NCBI GenBank assembly: GCA_023014485.1
Contig: JAJOZX010006161.1
Span: 62,001-126,000 of the forward strand
Length of the DNA stretch: 64,000 nucleotides
Direction: 5' to 3'
Origin: Bathynomus jamesi
Lineage: Eukaryota > Arthropoda > Malacostraca > Isopoda > Cirolanidae
The notes beneath the pieces are model-generated. The model was given only the letters and a program-made list of their open reading frames with translations, ran no database searches and was not told where the DNA came from. Shown here in pieces: positions 33,265 through 44,699 of the stretch. The position numbers and the translations under genes were made by a program. Position 1 is the stretch's first letter, and every line of letters starts with the position of its first letter.

Positions 33265-34040
33265 CTGCAACGTTCATTTTCTTTATACATTCTTTCTTCG
33301 TTGTAAAAGATGAAGTCGTGTCTTACTTAACACTTAATTTTAAATTTTAAGCATTTAATTTTGGCTCATATACATGTTTAATTTTAGTCCATAATAAAAT
33401 GCATATTTCAATTTCCATTTTTAGATAACTCGGCATATCGTGATAATATCAGATTTGTCAATGTGCGGTTTAAAATAAAAATATAGCTTCATCTTCAAAT
33501 ATCTTGCTTATCTGTCTTGACATTGCTACAGCTAAAATATTTACTTACCTCATCTTCAAATATTGTGCAAAATAATTCAACCTATTGAGAATAAAAAGCA
33601 AAACAGGTCAACATTAAATAATAATGATGTCACCAAAATTTATGTATATAAACGTATAGAATTTCTCCATGATCATTCTGATTCTCTCTGATCTAACTTA
33701 GAGGCTGAGCATTACCTGTAACATTTTAGCAGTAAACTACAGTAAGAGAATATCTTTGTCTTCTCCTTCGAGCCTTGCTTCCTTCAGAAAACTTAGTCTT
33801 AAAATAGAGGAAAATAATTTCTTGATACGCTACAAGAAGAATCGGGGAACCCTTAGAGAATTTAGTAAGCTTCATAGAATCCTTTGATCCCCTAAAAGGA
33901 AAAATCGGAGAGTAGTATAAGAGAAACTACTGCGATTCCCTACACGGTACCAGCTACTCCAAGGTAACAAATCCGTTGCTGCCACCTAACCAGAACCCCC
34001 GTCAACCTTGAACCGCCAAAGCCATAGACGGAGAGGTGAA
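33265..34040 (+). repeat. Dispersed direct repeat, copy 2 (LTR-like)
   Basis: Second copy of the ~770-bp repeat at 23065-23840, with one 4-bp insertion (TACTTACC) and scattered substitutions. It begins shortly after the gypsy element and ends at CCATAGACGG before a TA/TG-rich tract. Its left edge may reach TGTTAAATTCTGC (33257). Confidence 0.75.
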
Positions 34041-34252
34041 CATATATGTGTGTATATATATATATACACATTAGACATAAAATAGGAATAATAATAATAA
34101 TAATACCTTCGACAAAGGCAGGTGAATATATGTACAGTTGCCCGCATATGTAGTGTTACTCGCCTTACAGGCGATAGTCAAGGTACACAATGGGGTAAGG
34201 TGGGGTGGAGGGTGGCAACTGAGTCCAACAACATATATCATTGACATACTAG
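34041..34252. other. Spacer with (TA)n and (AAT)n
   Basis: It contains a short (TA)n at 34056-34069 and (AAT)n at 34089-34105. No gene is present. Confidence 0.5.
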
Positions 34253-34255
34253 TAA

Positions 34256-34458
34256 GGCGCCCTTCAAAAATTACGTAATGCTATTTTTGGTAAAACTTGA
34301 CCTCCCCCCCTGTAACGTTCCGTAACGTGTGGGCTGTGGAGTGGGGGAAGTGTTACACAACATCTTAGGGGGTGTCTGGTCTATCGATACAGACGTTCCT
34401 GTGTGATCTTGGGTGTCAATTTTAGAAAAATAGTGTTTCGTAAATTTTGAACGGCCCC
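34256..34458. mobile_element. Harbinger-like MITE, GGGGCCGTTCAAAAATT ends
   Basis: The left end GGCGCCCTTCAAAAATTACG faces the right end CGTAAATTTTGAACGGCCCC, flanked by TAA at 34253-34255 and 34459-34461. A 3-bp TAA duplication and this terminal sequence fit a PIF/Harbinger-type MITE. The 203-bp body is GC-rich in its middle and has no coding capacity. Confidence 0.75.
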
Positions 34459-34461
34459 TAA

Positions 34462-34788
34462 TTATAATGTAATGTCGGATTCGAACGATGTTCACGATCA
34501 TATTGATCGTTTATCTTAATGAACACAATGTTCACTAGCCTTATAGAGTAAAAAGGTTCCATTATGATTACTGCAAGTCTATATGAACAGATACCACAAT
34601 AAAACTTTTTATATACAAGTGAATTTGAACCAAAAATAGACATTACACAACTATCCTCCACACTCACTCATTCCCCTTTCCCACCCACTAGTCTTGCATA
34701 TATTAAATCATTATGTAACAATACTAATAAAGCTGTTTGTAGAGTCCGTGTGCAGCTTTAAACCTTTAATAACTTACGATTTTACACG

Positions 34789-34855
<67 letters not shown>

Positions 34856-35333
34856 TGTATGTATTGGCATTGAGCGAAAAAAAGATTGAGACAGTGTGAG
34901 AGAGAGTGAGGTAGAGGGGCAGAGAGAGTTAGTGGGAAATGGCTTATCGATTGTTACGCACAGAACTTGTTAACAGTTTCGATCTGAATAACAGTAACTG
35001 ATTATCAAAATAACAAAAGAATAATCCACGGTTATACTGGCATAAACATATTTATATATACTTATAAATTCATACAATATTGTACTAATGTTTGTGAAAT
35101 GACGTTCATGGGCCAAACCGTGGTGTTGACATGGTTACTTGCTGTCGCCGTCCAGGAGAGACTACATATGGGCGTATCAGTAAAAACCGTAATGTGACGG
35201 TTGCATGAAGCAGGATATCACCACCGGTTTGTGGCTGATGCCTATTATATTAAAAGTTTTTTTCAGATTGTGTTTGTATTATCAATATGGAGAGATAATG
35301 ATTTAATCACGATGGACAGATTAACCCATTAAT
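34462..35333. other. Spacer with long (TA)n, no gene
   Basis: A (TA)n tract spans about 34796-34851 and a GAGAGA-rich purine stretch 34895-34930. Short minus-strand ORFs lack domains. Confidence 0.55.
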
Positions 35334-35365
35334 ATGAAAATAAAACCCCACTCTAATAGACAGAG

Positions 35366-35420
35366 TTTATTTCCACAACAGTTTCGATGCCCACTGGCAT
35401 CCTCCTCGGGTGGATACAGA
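35366..35420 (-). ncRNA. Hammerhead-ribozyme-like motif, left repeat
   Basis: On the minus strand the sequence reads CCGAGGAG, then GATGCC-AGTG-GGCATC, then GAAAC. This is the order of a hammerhead core: CUGANGA box with U to C, stem II of 6 bp with a tetraloop, then GAAA. Hammerheads are known in Penelope-like terminal repeats. One extra G precedes stem II and the U change weakens the call. Stems I and III were not confirmed. Confidence 0.45.
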
Positions 35421-35540
35421 AAAACGAATGAACCAAAACAAGAGGGAACAACAGTCCAGGGACCGACTGTTAAGAAATTCGCACCTAGGTTAGATCCAGT
35501 TCTCCCAACACCGGAAGTGCATTTTCATTAAAGGGACCCG

Positions 35541-36520
35541 CTTATAAGTACATTGGGACAACTTTGACACTTTCTTTCAGTCATTAAATAATCTTGTTCC
35601 CTCTATTAAATTTAAATATGAATGGGAGAACGACAAACAGTTACCTTTTCTAGATGTTTTGGTTATTAACGAAAGCGGAAAGCCCAATTTCACGGTCTAT
35701 AAAAAACCTACTCATTGTAATTCGTACATTCATTATTTTTCATATCATGATGAAGGGGTTAAAAGCTCAATTATTTCTTCCATGTTTCTATGAGCACTCA
35801 GGATTTGTAGCCCACATTTGCTGGACCTGGAAAATTCAAAGATTTGGAACATTTTTAAGGATTTAAAATATCCGGAGTGGTTTATCAGAAAGGCGTATTT
35901 TAAAGCCAGAAAATCTTTTTATGCCTCTCGGGAACCTTCAGTTAACCAAAAACAATATGTGAGTTTGCCTTACATTGCCGGCTTAGAAAGAGTAAAACCG
36001 TTGACGAAAGATTTTAAGTTTGCTTTGGCGTTCAAATATTCGTCTACCGTGAAAAGTAAATTGGTTAGGAATAACGTTGCAAAAGAGGAACAAGCCTGTG
36101 TCGACAGCATTCCATGTAAAAGTTGTGATTTAGTATACGTGGGAGAAACGGGAAGAAATATTGAAACCCGTATTAAAGAACACAAATATGCCTTCAGAAG
36201 TTGTAATACTAATAATGCCATTTTTTATCACGCCAGCCAAAATAATCATGCTATACGTAGATTGGGAATCAAGTAAGGTACTTTATAAATGTAATAATTA
36301 TGTCAAAAGAAAAATAATAGAATCTGTATGTATAGAAAAAGTAGATAATTTTAATTTGTGCGAAGGTACTTATAAGTTAGACCCTTTAATGAGATTCTTG
36401 GTCAAAAAATCCCTTACGGAGTCGGGGGGAACGTGTTCTAACCTAAGTGTGAATTTCTTAAAGGTCTGTGGATTGTTTCCTTACTCGCTTTTAGTTCATT
36501 CGATTTTTTTTTGGGGTGGG
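35541..36520 (+). pseudogene. Penelope RT C-terminus plus GIY-YIG nuclease
   Basis: Reading starts at about 35558 with S-L-N-N-L-V-P-S-I-K-F-K-Y-E-W, then the L-P-F-L-D-V-L-V thumb motif and F-T-V-Y-K-K-P-T-H-C-N-S-Y-I-H, which are hallmarks of Penelope RT. A TGA at about 35791 breaks the frame. From 35818 it continues to the nuclease domain, where C-K-S-C-D-L-V-Y-V-G-E-T-G-R and R-I-K-E-H (36111-36183) form the GIY-YIG core with its catalytic arginine. After a shift near 36250 the C-terminal N-F-N-L-C-E-G-T-Y segment follows. In active elements the nuclease nicks target DNA for priming. This copy lacks the RT catalytic core. Confidence 0.85.
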
Positions 36521-37196
36521 GGGGTAAAATGTAAATGGAATAATAAACGTAAATGTAAATGTAATAATGGAAGTAATAAATGTGGAAATAAATATAAATG
36601 CTACAGATGTAATAATAAAGGTAATATTATAAATTTAATAATAAGGATAAAGGTAATAAGTAATAACCATAAATATATATAAAAAAAAATGTAAATGCAA
36701 TAATAAATGCAGTAATTATGTCAAAATATTAGAATCTGTATGTATAGAACAAGTAGATAGTTTTAATTTGTGGGAATGTACTTATAAGCGGGACCCTGTA
36801 ACAAAATGCCCTTCCGGTGTCGGGAGAACGGTATCTAACCCAGGTGCAAATTTCTCAATGGTCTCTGGATTGTTTCCTTTTCTCTTTTTTCATTTGTTTT
36901 TCGGTTTATAATATCTGTATAATAAACAACAATGTAATAACCAATGTAATAATAAATTTATAATTTCTGTAATAAATAATAATGCAATATTAAATATAAT
37001 AAATTTAATAATAAATGTAATAATTGTGAAAAAAAAAATAGAATCTGCATGTATACTGTAGAACAGGAGGAAAGTTTTAAATTTGTGCGAATGTACTTAT
37101 AAGCGGGTCCATTTAATGAAAATGCACTTCCGGAGTTGGGAGAACGGGATCTAACCTAGGTGCGAATTTCTTAACGGTGGGTCACTGGACTGTAGT
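36290..37196 (+). repeat. Triplicated Penelope 3' segment
   Basis: Segments starting near 36290, 36712 and 37014 each run through AATTATGTCAAAA-like sequence, GAATCTG(T/C)ATGTATA, TTTTAATTTGTG, GTACTTATAAG and GGTCTCTGG/GGTCTGTGG-like ends. They are separated by (TAAATG)n/(AATAAA)n simple sequence. This points to local tandem duplication within the element. Confidence 0.75.
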
Positions 37197-37224
37197 TCCC
37201 TCTTGTTTTGGTTCATTCGTTTTT

Positions 37225-37290
37225 CTGTATCCAAGCGAGGAGGATGCCAGTGGGCATCAAAACTGTTGTGGAAATATACTCTGTCATTTA
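37225..37290 (+). ncRNA. Hammerhead-like motif, right repeat (degenerate)
   Basis: The plus strand holds GCGAGGAG, the same GATGCC-AGTG-GGCATC hairpin, then AAAAC. The conserved guanosine of GAAA is replaced by A, so this copy should be inactive if the motif is a ribozyme. Confidence 0.4.
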
Positions 37291-37423
37291 GAGTGGGTTT
37301 TTATTTTCATATTTTGAAATTCACGTAGAAAAAAGTAAATTTTTTTGCATTAACTCATTAATGTTTTCCAGATTTCCTGTAGAATTAATTATCAATGTTG
37401 AGATATTATTAGATCTTAACAAG

Positions 37424-37429
<6 letters not shown>

Positions 37430-37471
<42 letters not shown>
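37430..37471. repeat. (TA)n at left edge of tRNA-like array
   Basis: About 42 bp of TA precedes the first array unit. It matches the (TA)n tails of the dispersed copies of the same unit. Confidence 0.93.
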
Positions 37472-37474
<3 letters not shown>

Positions 37475-38010
37475 AAGAACGACACTTCTGTAGAAGAGCG
37501 TTCCGCACAAGATATGGAGGGAGAACGAACAAATGAAAAATGAGGTACCTGCCGGGAATCAAACCCGGGAGCATCCGATTGCAAGTCAGATATTTAAGCT
37601 ATCCACTACACCAAGGAACTCGATCAATCAGAAGTCGTAATTCTCCTACATACGAGCAGAAACTAATGCCCTGAGGGGGCACCTCGCAAGCCGTACATAT
37701 ATACTTTTTAACTGCAAACAACACACAGTATAATTAATGTAAAGAACGACGCTTGTGTAAAAGAGCGTTCCGCACAAGATGAGGAAGGAGAAAGAACAAA
37801 TGAAAAATGAGGTACCTCCCGGGAATCGAACCCGGGATCATCCGATTGTCGGTCAGATATGCAATCCACTACACCAAGGACCTCGATCAATCAGAAGTCG
37901 TAATTCTCCTACATACGAGCAGAAACCAATGCGCTGAGGGGGCACCATCGCATGCTGTACATATATACATTTTAAATGCAAACAAACATACACATAATTA
38001 ATGTAAAGAA
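37472..38010 (-). repeat. tRNA-like units 1-2 of array, minus strand
   Basis: Two ~265-bp units lie on the minus strand, with tRNA-like heads at 37541-37622 and 37808-37885. The second keeps intact box B and near-consensus box A. The first has several changes in the D-arm and anticodon region (ATTTAAGC, TGCAAG). At about 38010 the orientation flips, so the array starts with an inverted pair like the 13433 junction. Confidence 0.9.
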
Positions 38011-38292
38011 TTACGCCTTCTGATTGATCGAGGTCCTTGATGTAGTGCATAACATATCTGACCGGCAATCGGATGACCGGGGTTCGATTCCCGGGAGGTA
38101 CCTCATTTTTCATTTGTTCGTTCTCCCTCCTCATCTTGTGCGAAACGCTCTTCTACACAAGCGTCGTTCTTTATATTAATTATTCTGTGTGTTGTTTGCA
38201 GTTAAAATGTATATATGTACGGCATGTAAAGGTGCCCCCTCAAGGCATTGGTTTCTGCTCGTATGTAGGAGAATTACGTCTTCTGATTGATC

Positions 38293-38368
38293 GAGGTCCT
38301 TGGTGTAGTGGATAGCATATCTGACCGGCAATTAGATGATTCCCGGTTCGATTCCCTGGAGGTACCTC
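38293..38368 (+). tRNA. Representative tRNA-like head (tRNA-Val-like, non-canonical)
   Basis: This is one typical head of the array. Outer stem GAGGT-CCT/AGG-ACCTC (one bulge), a three-pair D stem TGT/GCA with GG in the loop, and T-arm with loop TTCGATT are visible. In most units the anticodon stem is TCTGA/TCGGA and the T stem CCGGG/CCCGG; this copy has small changes in both. Position 33 is C rather than the near-universal T, and 34-36 would be GGC. It is best read as the promoter-bearing head of a tRNA-derived repeat. Charging or decoding is doubtful. Confidence 0.45.
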
Positions 38369-41300
38369 ATTTTTCATTTGTTCGTTCTCTCTCCTCATCT
38401 TGTGCGGAAAGCTCTTCTACACAAGCGTCGTTCTTTACATTAATTAAACTGTGTGTTGTTTCTAGTTAAAATGTATATATGTACGGCATGCGAGGGTGCC
38501 ACATCAGGGCATTGGTTTCTGCTCGTATGTAGGAGCATTACAACTTCTGATTGATCGAGGTCCTTGGTGTAGTGGATAGCATATCTGACCGGCAATCCTA
38601 TGATCCCGGGTTCGATTCCAGGAGGTAACTCATTTTTCATTTGTTCGTTCTCCCTATTCAACTTGTGCGGAACACTCTTCTACACAAGCGTCTTTCTTTA
38701 CATTCATTATACTGTGTGTTGTCTGCAGTTAAAATGTAAATATGTACGGCATGCGTAGGTACCCCCTGAGGGCATTGGTTTCTGCTCGTATGTATGAGAA
38801 TTACGACTTCTGATTGTTTGTGGTCCTTCTTGTTCTTTACACTAATTAATTCTGTTTTTTTGCAGGTAAAATGTATATATGTACGAAATTCGAAGGTGCT
38901 CCCTCAGGGCATTGGTTTCTGTTCGTATGTAGGAGAATTACGACTATTCATAGATCAAAGTCCTTGGTGTAGTGGATAGCATATCTGTCTGGCAATCGGG
39001 TGATCCCCAGTTCGATTCCAGGGAGGTACCTCATTTTTTATTTGTTGGTTCTCTGTCCTCATCTTGTGTGGAACGCTCTTTTACACAAGCGTTGTTCTTT
39101 ACATTAATTATACTGTGTGTTGTTTACAGTTAAAATGTATATATGTACGGCATGCGAAGGTGCCCCCTCAGGGCAATGGTTTCTGCTCGTGTGTAGAATT
39201 ACGATTTCTGATTCATCGAGGACCTTGGTGTAGTGGATAGCATATCTGACCGGGAATCGGATGATCCCGAGTTCGATTTCTGGGAGGTACCTCATTTTTC
39301 ATTTGTTCGTTCTTCCTCCACATCTTGTGCGGAAGGCTCTTCTACACAAGCGTCATTCTTTACATTAATTATACTGTGTGTTGTTTGCAGCTAAAATGTA
39401 TATATGTACGGTATGCGATGGTGCCCCCTCAGGGCAATGGTTTCTGCTCGTATGTAGGAGAATTACGACTTGTGATTGATCGAGGACCTTGGTGTAGTGG
39501 ATAGCATATCTGACCGGGAATCGGATGATCCCGAGTTCGATTTCTGGGAGGTACCTCATTTTTCATTTGTTCGTTCTTCCTCCTGATTTTGTGCGGAACG
39601 CTCTTCTACACAAGCGACGTTCTTTACATTAATTATAATGTGTGTTGTTTGCAGCTAAACTGTATATATGTACGGCCTGAGCAGGTGCCCCCTCAGGGCA
39701 TTGATTTCCGCTCCTATGTAGGAGAATTACGACTACTGATTGATCGAGGTCCTTGGTGTAGTGGATAGCATAACTGACCGGTAATCGGATGATCCCGGGT
39801 TCGATTCCCTGGAGGTACCTCATTTTTCATTTGTTCGTTCTTCCTCTTCATCTTGTGCGGAAAGCTCTTCTACACGAGCGTCGTTCTTTACATTAATTAT
39901 ACTGGGTGTTGTTTGCATTTAAAATATATATATGTACGGCATGCGAAGGTGCCCCCTCAGGGGAATGTTTTCTGCTTGTGTGTAGGAGAATTACGACTAC
40001 TGATTGACCGAGGTCCTTGGTGTAGTGGATAGCATATCTGACCGGTAATCGGGAGATCCCGGGTTCAATTCCAGGGAGGTACCTCATTTTTCATTTGTTC
40101 GTTCTTCCTCCTCATCTTGTGCGGAAAGCTCTTCTATACAAGCGTCGTTCTTTACATTAATTATACTGTGTGTTGTTTGCAGCTAAAATATATATATGTA
40201 CGGCATGCGAAGGTGCCCCCTCAGGGCAATGGTTTCTGCTCGTATTTATGAGAATTACGATTTCTGATTCATCGAGGACCTTGGTTTAGTGGATAGCATA
40301 TCTGACTGGGAATCGGATGATCCCGGGTTCGATTTCTGCGAGGTACTTCATTTTTCATTTGTTCGTTCTTCCTCCTCATCTTGTGTTGAACGCTCTACTA
40401 CAGAAGCATCGTTCTCTACATTAATTATACTGTGTGTTGTTTGTAGCTAAAATGTATATATGTACGGCATACAGGGGTGCCCCCTCATGGCATTTTTTTC
40501 TGCTCGTTTGTAGGAGAATTACGACCACTGATTGAGCGAGGAACTTCGTGTAGTGGGCAGCATATCTAACCGGCAATTGGATGAATCCCGAGTTCGATTT
40601 CTGGGAGGTACCTCATTTTTCTTTTGTTCGTTCTTCCTCCTCATCTTGTGCGGAACGCTCTTCTACACAAGCGTCGTTATTTACATTAATTATACTGTGT
40701 TGTTTGCAGCTAAAATGTATATATGTACGGCATGCGCAGGAACCCGCTCAGGGCATTGGTTTCTGCTCCTATGTAGGAGAATTGCGACTTCTAATTGATC
40801 GAGGTCCTTGGTGTAGTGGATAGCATATCTGACCGGTAATCGGATGATCCCGGTTTCGATTCCCTGGAGGTACCTCATTTTTCATTTGTTCGTTCTTCCT
40901 CCTCATCTTGTGCGTAAAGCTCTTCTACACAAGTGTCATTCTTTACGTTAATTATACTGTGTGTTGTTTGCATTTAAAATATATATATGTAAGGCATGCG
41001 AAAGTGGCCCTTCAGGGGAATGTTCTCTCCTCGTGTGAAGGAGAATTACAATTTCTGATTGATCGAGGTTCTTGGTGTAGTGGATAGCATATATGACCGG
41101 TAATCGGATGATCCCGGTTTCGATTCCCTGGAGGTACCTCATTTTTCATTTGTTCGTTCTTCCTCCTCATCTTGTGCGTAAAGCTCTTCTACACAAGTGT
41201 CATTCTTTACGTTAATTATACTGTGTGTTGTTTGCATTTAAAATATATATATGTAAGGCATGCGAAAGTGGCCCTTCAAGGGAATGTTCTCTCCTCGTGT

Positions 41301-44300
41301 GAAGGAGAATTACAATTTCTGATTGATCGAGGTTCTTGGTGTAGTGGATAGCATATATGACCGGTAATCGGATGATCCCGGGTTCGATTCCCTGGAGGTA
41401 TCTCATTTTTCATTTGTTCGTTCTCCCTCCTCATCTTGTGCGAAACGTTCTTCTAAACAAGCGTTGTTCTTTACATTAATTAATTCTGTGTTGTTTGCAG
41501 GTAAAATGTATATATGTATGAAATTCGAAGGTGCTCCCTCTAGGCATTGGTTTCTGCTCGTATGTAGGAGAATTACGACTTTTGATTGATCTAGGTCCTT
41601 GGTGTAGTGGATAGCATATCTGTCCGGCAATCGGGTGATCCCCAGTTCGATTCCAGGGAGGTACCTCATTTTTTATTTGTTCGTTCTCTCTCCTCATCTT
41701 GTACGGAACGCTCTTTTACACAAGCGTTGTTCTTTACATTAATTATACTGTGTTGTTTGCAGTTAAAATGTATATGTACGGCAGGCGAGTGTGCCCCCTC
41801 AGGGTATTGGTTTCTGCTCGTAATTAGGAGAATTACGACTTCTGATTGATAAAGGTCCTTGGTGTAGTGGATAGCATATCTGACCGGCAATCGTATGATC
41901 CCTGGTTCGATTCCACGGAGATACGTCATTTTTCATTTGGTCATTCTACCTCCTCATCTTGTGCGGAACGCTCTTCTACACAAGCGTTGTTCTTTACATT
42001 AATTATACTGTGTGTTGTTTGCAAGTAAAATGTATATATGTACGGTATGCGAAGGTGCCCCCTAAGGGCATTGGTTTCTGCTCGAATGTAGGAGAATTAC
42101 GACTTCTGAATGATCGAGGTCCTTGGTGTAATGGATAGCATATCTGACCGGCAATCGGATGATCTCGAGTTCGATTCCCGGCAGAATACTTCATTTATCA
42201 TTTGTTCGTTCTCCCTCCTCATCTAGCGAGGAACGCTCTTCTACACAAGCGTCGTTCTTTGCATAAATTATACTGTGTTGTTTCACAGTTAAAATATATA
42301 TATGTACGGCTTGCAAGGGTGCCCCCTTAGGGCATTGGTTTCTGCTCGTATGTAGGAGAATTATGATTTCTGATTGATCGAAGTCCTTGGTGTAGTGGAT
42401 AGCATATCTGACCGGCAATCGGATGATCCCTGGTTCGGATCCACGGAGGTACTTCATTTTTCATTTGTTCGTTTTCTCTCCTCATCTTGTGCAAAACGCT
42501 CTTTTACACAAGCGTCGTTCCTTACATTAATTATACTGTGTGTTGTTTGCAGTTAAAATGTATATATGTACGGCTTGCATGGGTGCCCCCTTAGGGCATT
42601 GGTTACTGCTCGTATGTAGGAGAATTACGACTTTTGAGAGATCGAAGTCCTTGGTGTAGTTGATAGCATATCTGAACGGCAATCGGATGATCCCGGGTTC
42701 AATTCCCGGGAGGTACCTCATTTTTCATTTGTTCTTACTCCCTCCTCATCTTGTGCGGAACGCTTTTCTACGAAAGAGTCGTTCTTTACATACAGTATAC
42801 TGTTGTTTTACAGTTAAAATATATATATGTACGGCTTCCAAGGGTGCCCTCTCTCGGCATTGGTTTCTGCTCGTATGTAGGAGAATTACGATTTCTGATT
42901 GATGTAGGTTCTTGGTGTAGTGGATAGCATATCTGAGAGGCAATCGGATGATTCCCGGTTCGATTCCCAGGAGGTACCTCATATTTCATTTGTTCGTTCT
43001 CCCTCCTCATCTTGTGCGGAACGCTCTTCTACACAAGCGTCGTTCTTTAAATTAATTATAATGTGTGTTGTTTGCAGGTAAAATGTATATAAGTTATTTA
43101 TGGTTTCTGCTCGTATGTAGAAGAATTACGACCTCTGATTGATCGAGGACCTTGGGGTAGTGGATAGCATATCTGAGAGGGAATCGGATGAACCCGAGTT
43201 CGATTTGTGGGAGGTACCTTATTTTTCATTTGTTCGTTCTTCCTCCTCATCTTGTGCGGAACGATCTTCTACACAAGCGTCGTTCTTTACATTAATTATA
43301 CTGTGTGTTGTTTGCAGCTAAAATGTATATATGTACGGCATGAGCAGGTGCCCCCTCAGGGCATTGGTTTCTGCTCCTATGTAATAGAATTACGACTACT
43401 GATTGATCGAGGTCCTTGGTGTAGTGGATAGCATATCTGACCGGTAATCGGATGATCCCGGGTTCGATTCTCTGGAGGTACCTTATTTTTCATTTGTTCG
43501 TTCTCCCCCCTCATCTTGTGCGGAACGCTCTTCTACACAAGCGTCGTTCTTTACATTAATTATAATGTGTGTTGTTTGCAGGTAATATGTATATATGTAC
43601 GGCATGCGTAGGTGCCCCCTCAGGGAATTGGTTTCTTCTCGTATGTAGGAGAATTATGACTTTTGATTGGTTGAGGTTCTTTATGTAGTGGATAACATAT
43701 ATGACCGGTATTCGGATGATCACGGGTTCGATTCCCGGGAGGTACCTCATTTTTCATTTGCTCGTTCTCCCTCCTCATCTTGTGCGAATCGCTCTTCTAA
43801 ACAAGCGTCGTTATTTACATTAATTAATTCTGTGTGTTGTTTGCAGGTAAAATATATATACAGTATGTACGGAATTCGTAGGTGCTCCTTCAGGGCATTA
43901 GTTTCTGCTCGTATGTAGGAGAATTACTACTTCTGATTGATCGAGGTCCTTCGTGTAGTGGATAGCATATCTGACCGGCAATCGGATGATCCCTGGTTCG
44001 GTTCCACGGAGGTACTTCATTTTTCATTTGGTCGTTCTCCCTCCTCATCTTCTGCTTAAAGCTCTTCTACACAAGCGTCGTTCTTTACGTTAATTATACT
44101 GTGTGTTGTTTGCATTTAATATATATATATGTAAGGCATGCGAATGTGCACCTTCAGGGGAATGTTTTCTGCTCGTGTGAAGGAGAATTACGATTTCTGA
44201 TTGATCGAGGACCTTGGTGTAGTGGATAGCATATCTGACCGGCAATCGGATGATCCCCAGTTCGATTCCTGGCAAGTACTTCATTTATCATATGTTCTTT

Positions 44301-44487
44301 CCCCCTCCTCATCCAGTGAGGAACGCTCTTCTACACAAGCGTCGTTCTTTACATTAATTATACTGCGTTGTTTTACAGTTAAAATATATATATGTACGGC
44401 TTGCAAGGGTGCCCACTCACGGCATTGGTTTCTGCTCGTATGTAGGAGAATTACGATTTCTGATTGATCGAAGTCCTTGTTGTAGTG

Positions 44488-44699
44488 CAAAGCTTTCCAA
44501 ATTGGTGTGTCGCGACACATTAGTGTTTTTTGTATTTTGAAAATTTTGATTTTCCTATCAACAAAATCGGCTACAAGATAAACCACCTACTGAAAAATTA
44601 TCTGATATTTGATATTTGATAACAAAAATTAATTAATGTGTCGTGAAATTGTTATGCTTAAATAGTTTGTCGCCAACGTTAAAAGTTTGGAAAGCTCTG
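44488..44699. mobile_element. hAT MITE inside the array (212 bp)
   Basis: Ends CAAAGCTTTCCAAA and TTTGGAAAGCTCTG are imperfect inverted repeats. The 8-bp duplication TTGTAGTG flanks it at 44480-44487 and 44700-44707. It splits one tRNA-like head in the D-arm region. It has no coding capacity. It dates after formation of the array unit it disrupts and has not spread to neighbouring units. Confidence 0.93.

Larger units (their letters stand above)
35334..37310 (+). mobile_element. Penelope-like retroelement, 5'-truncated
   Basis: Inverted terminal segments of about 114 bp (35334-35447 and 37197-37310) enclose the C-terminal reverse transcriptase and GIY-YIG nuclease of a Penelope-like element. 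Inverted or direct terminal repeats of this kind (pLTRs) are a known feature of the class. The catalytic RT core is missing. The 3' part contains three diverged copies of the same ~200-bp coding-end segment separated by AAATGTAATAA repeats. Confidence 0.85.
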
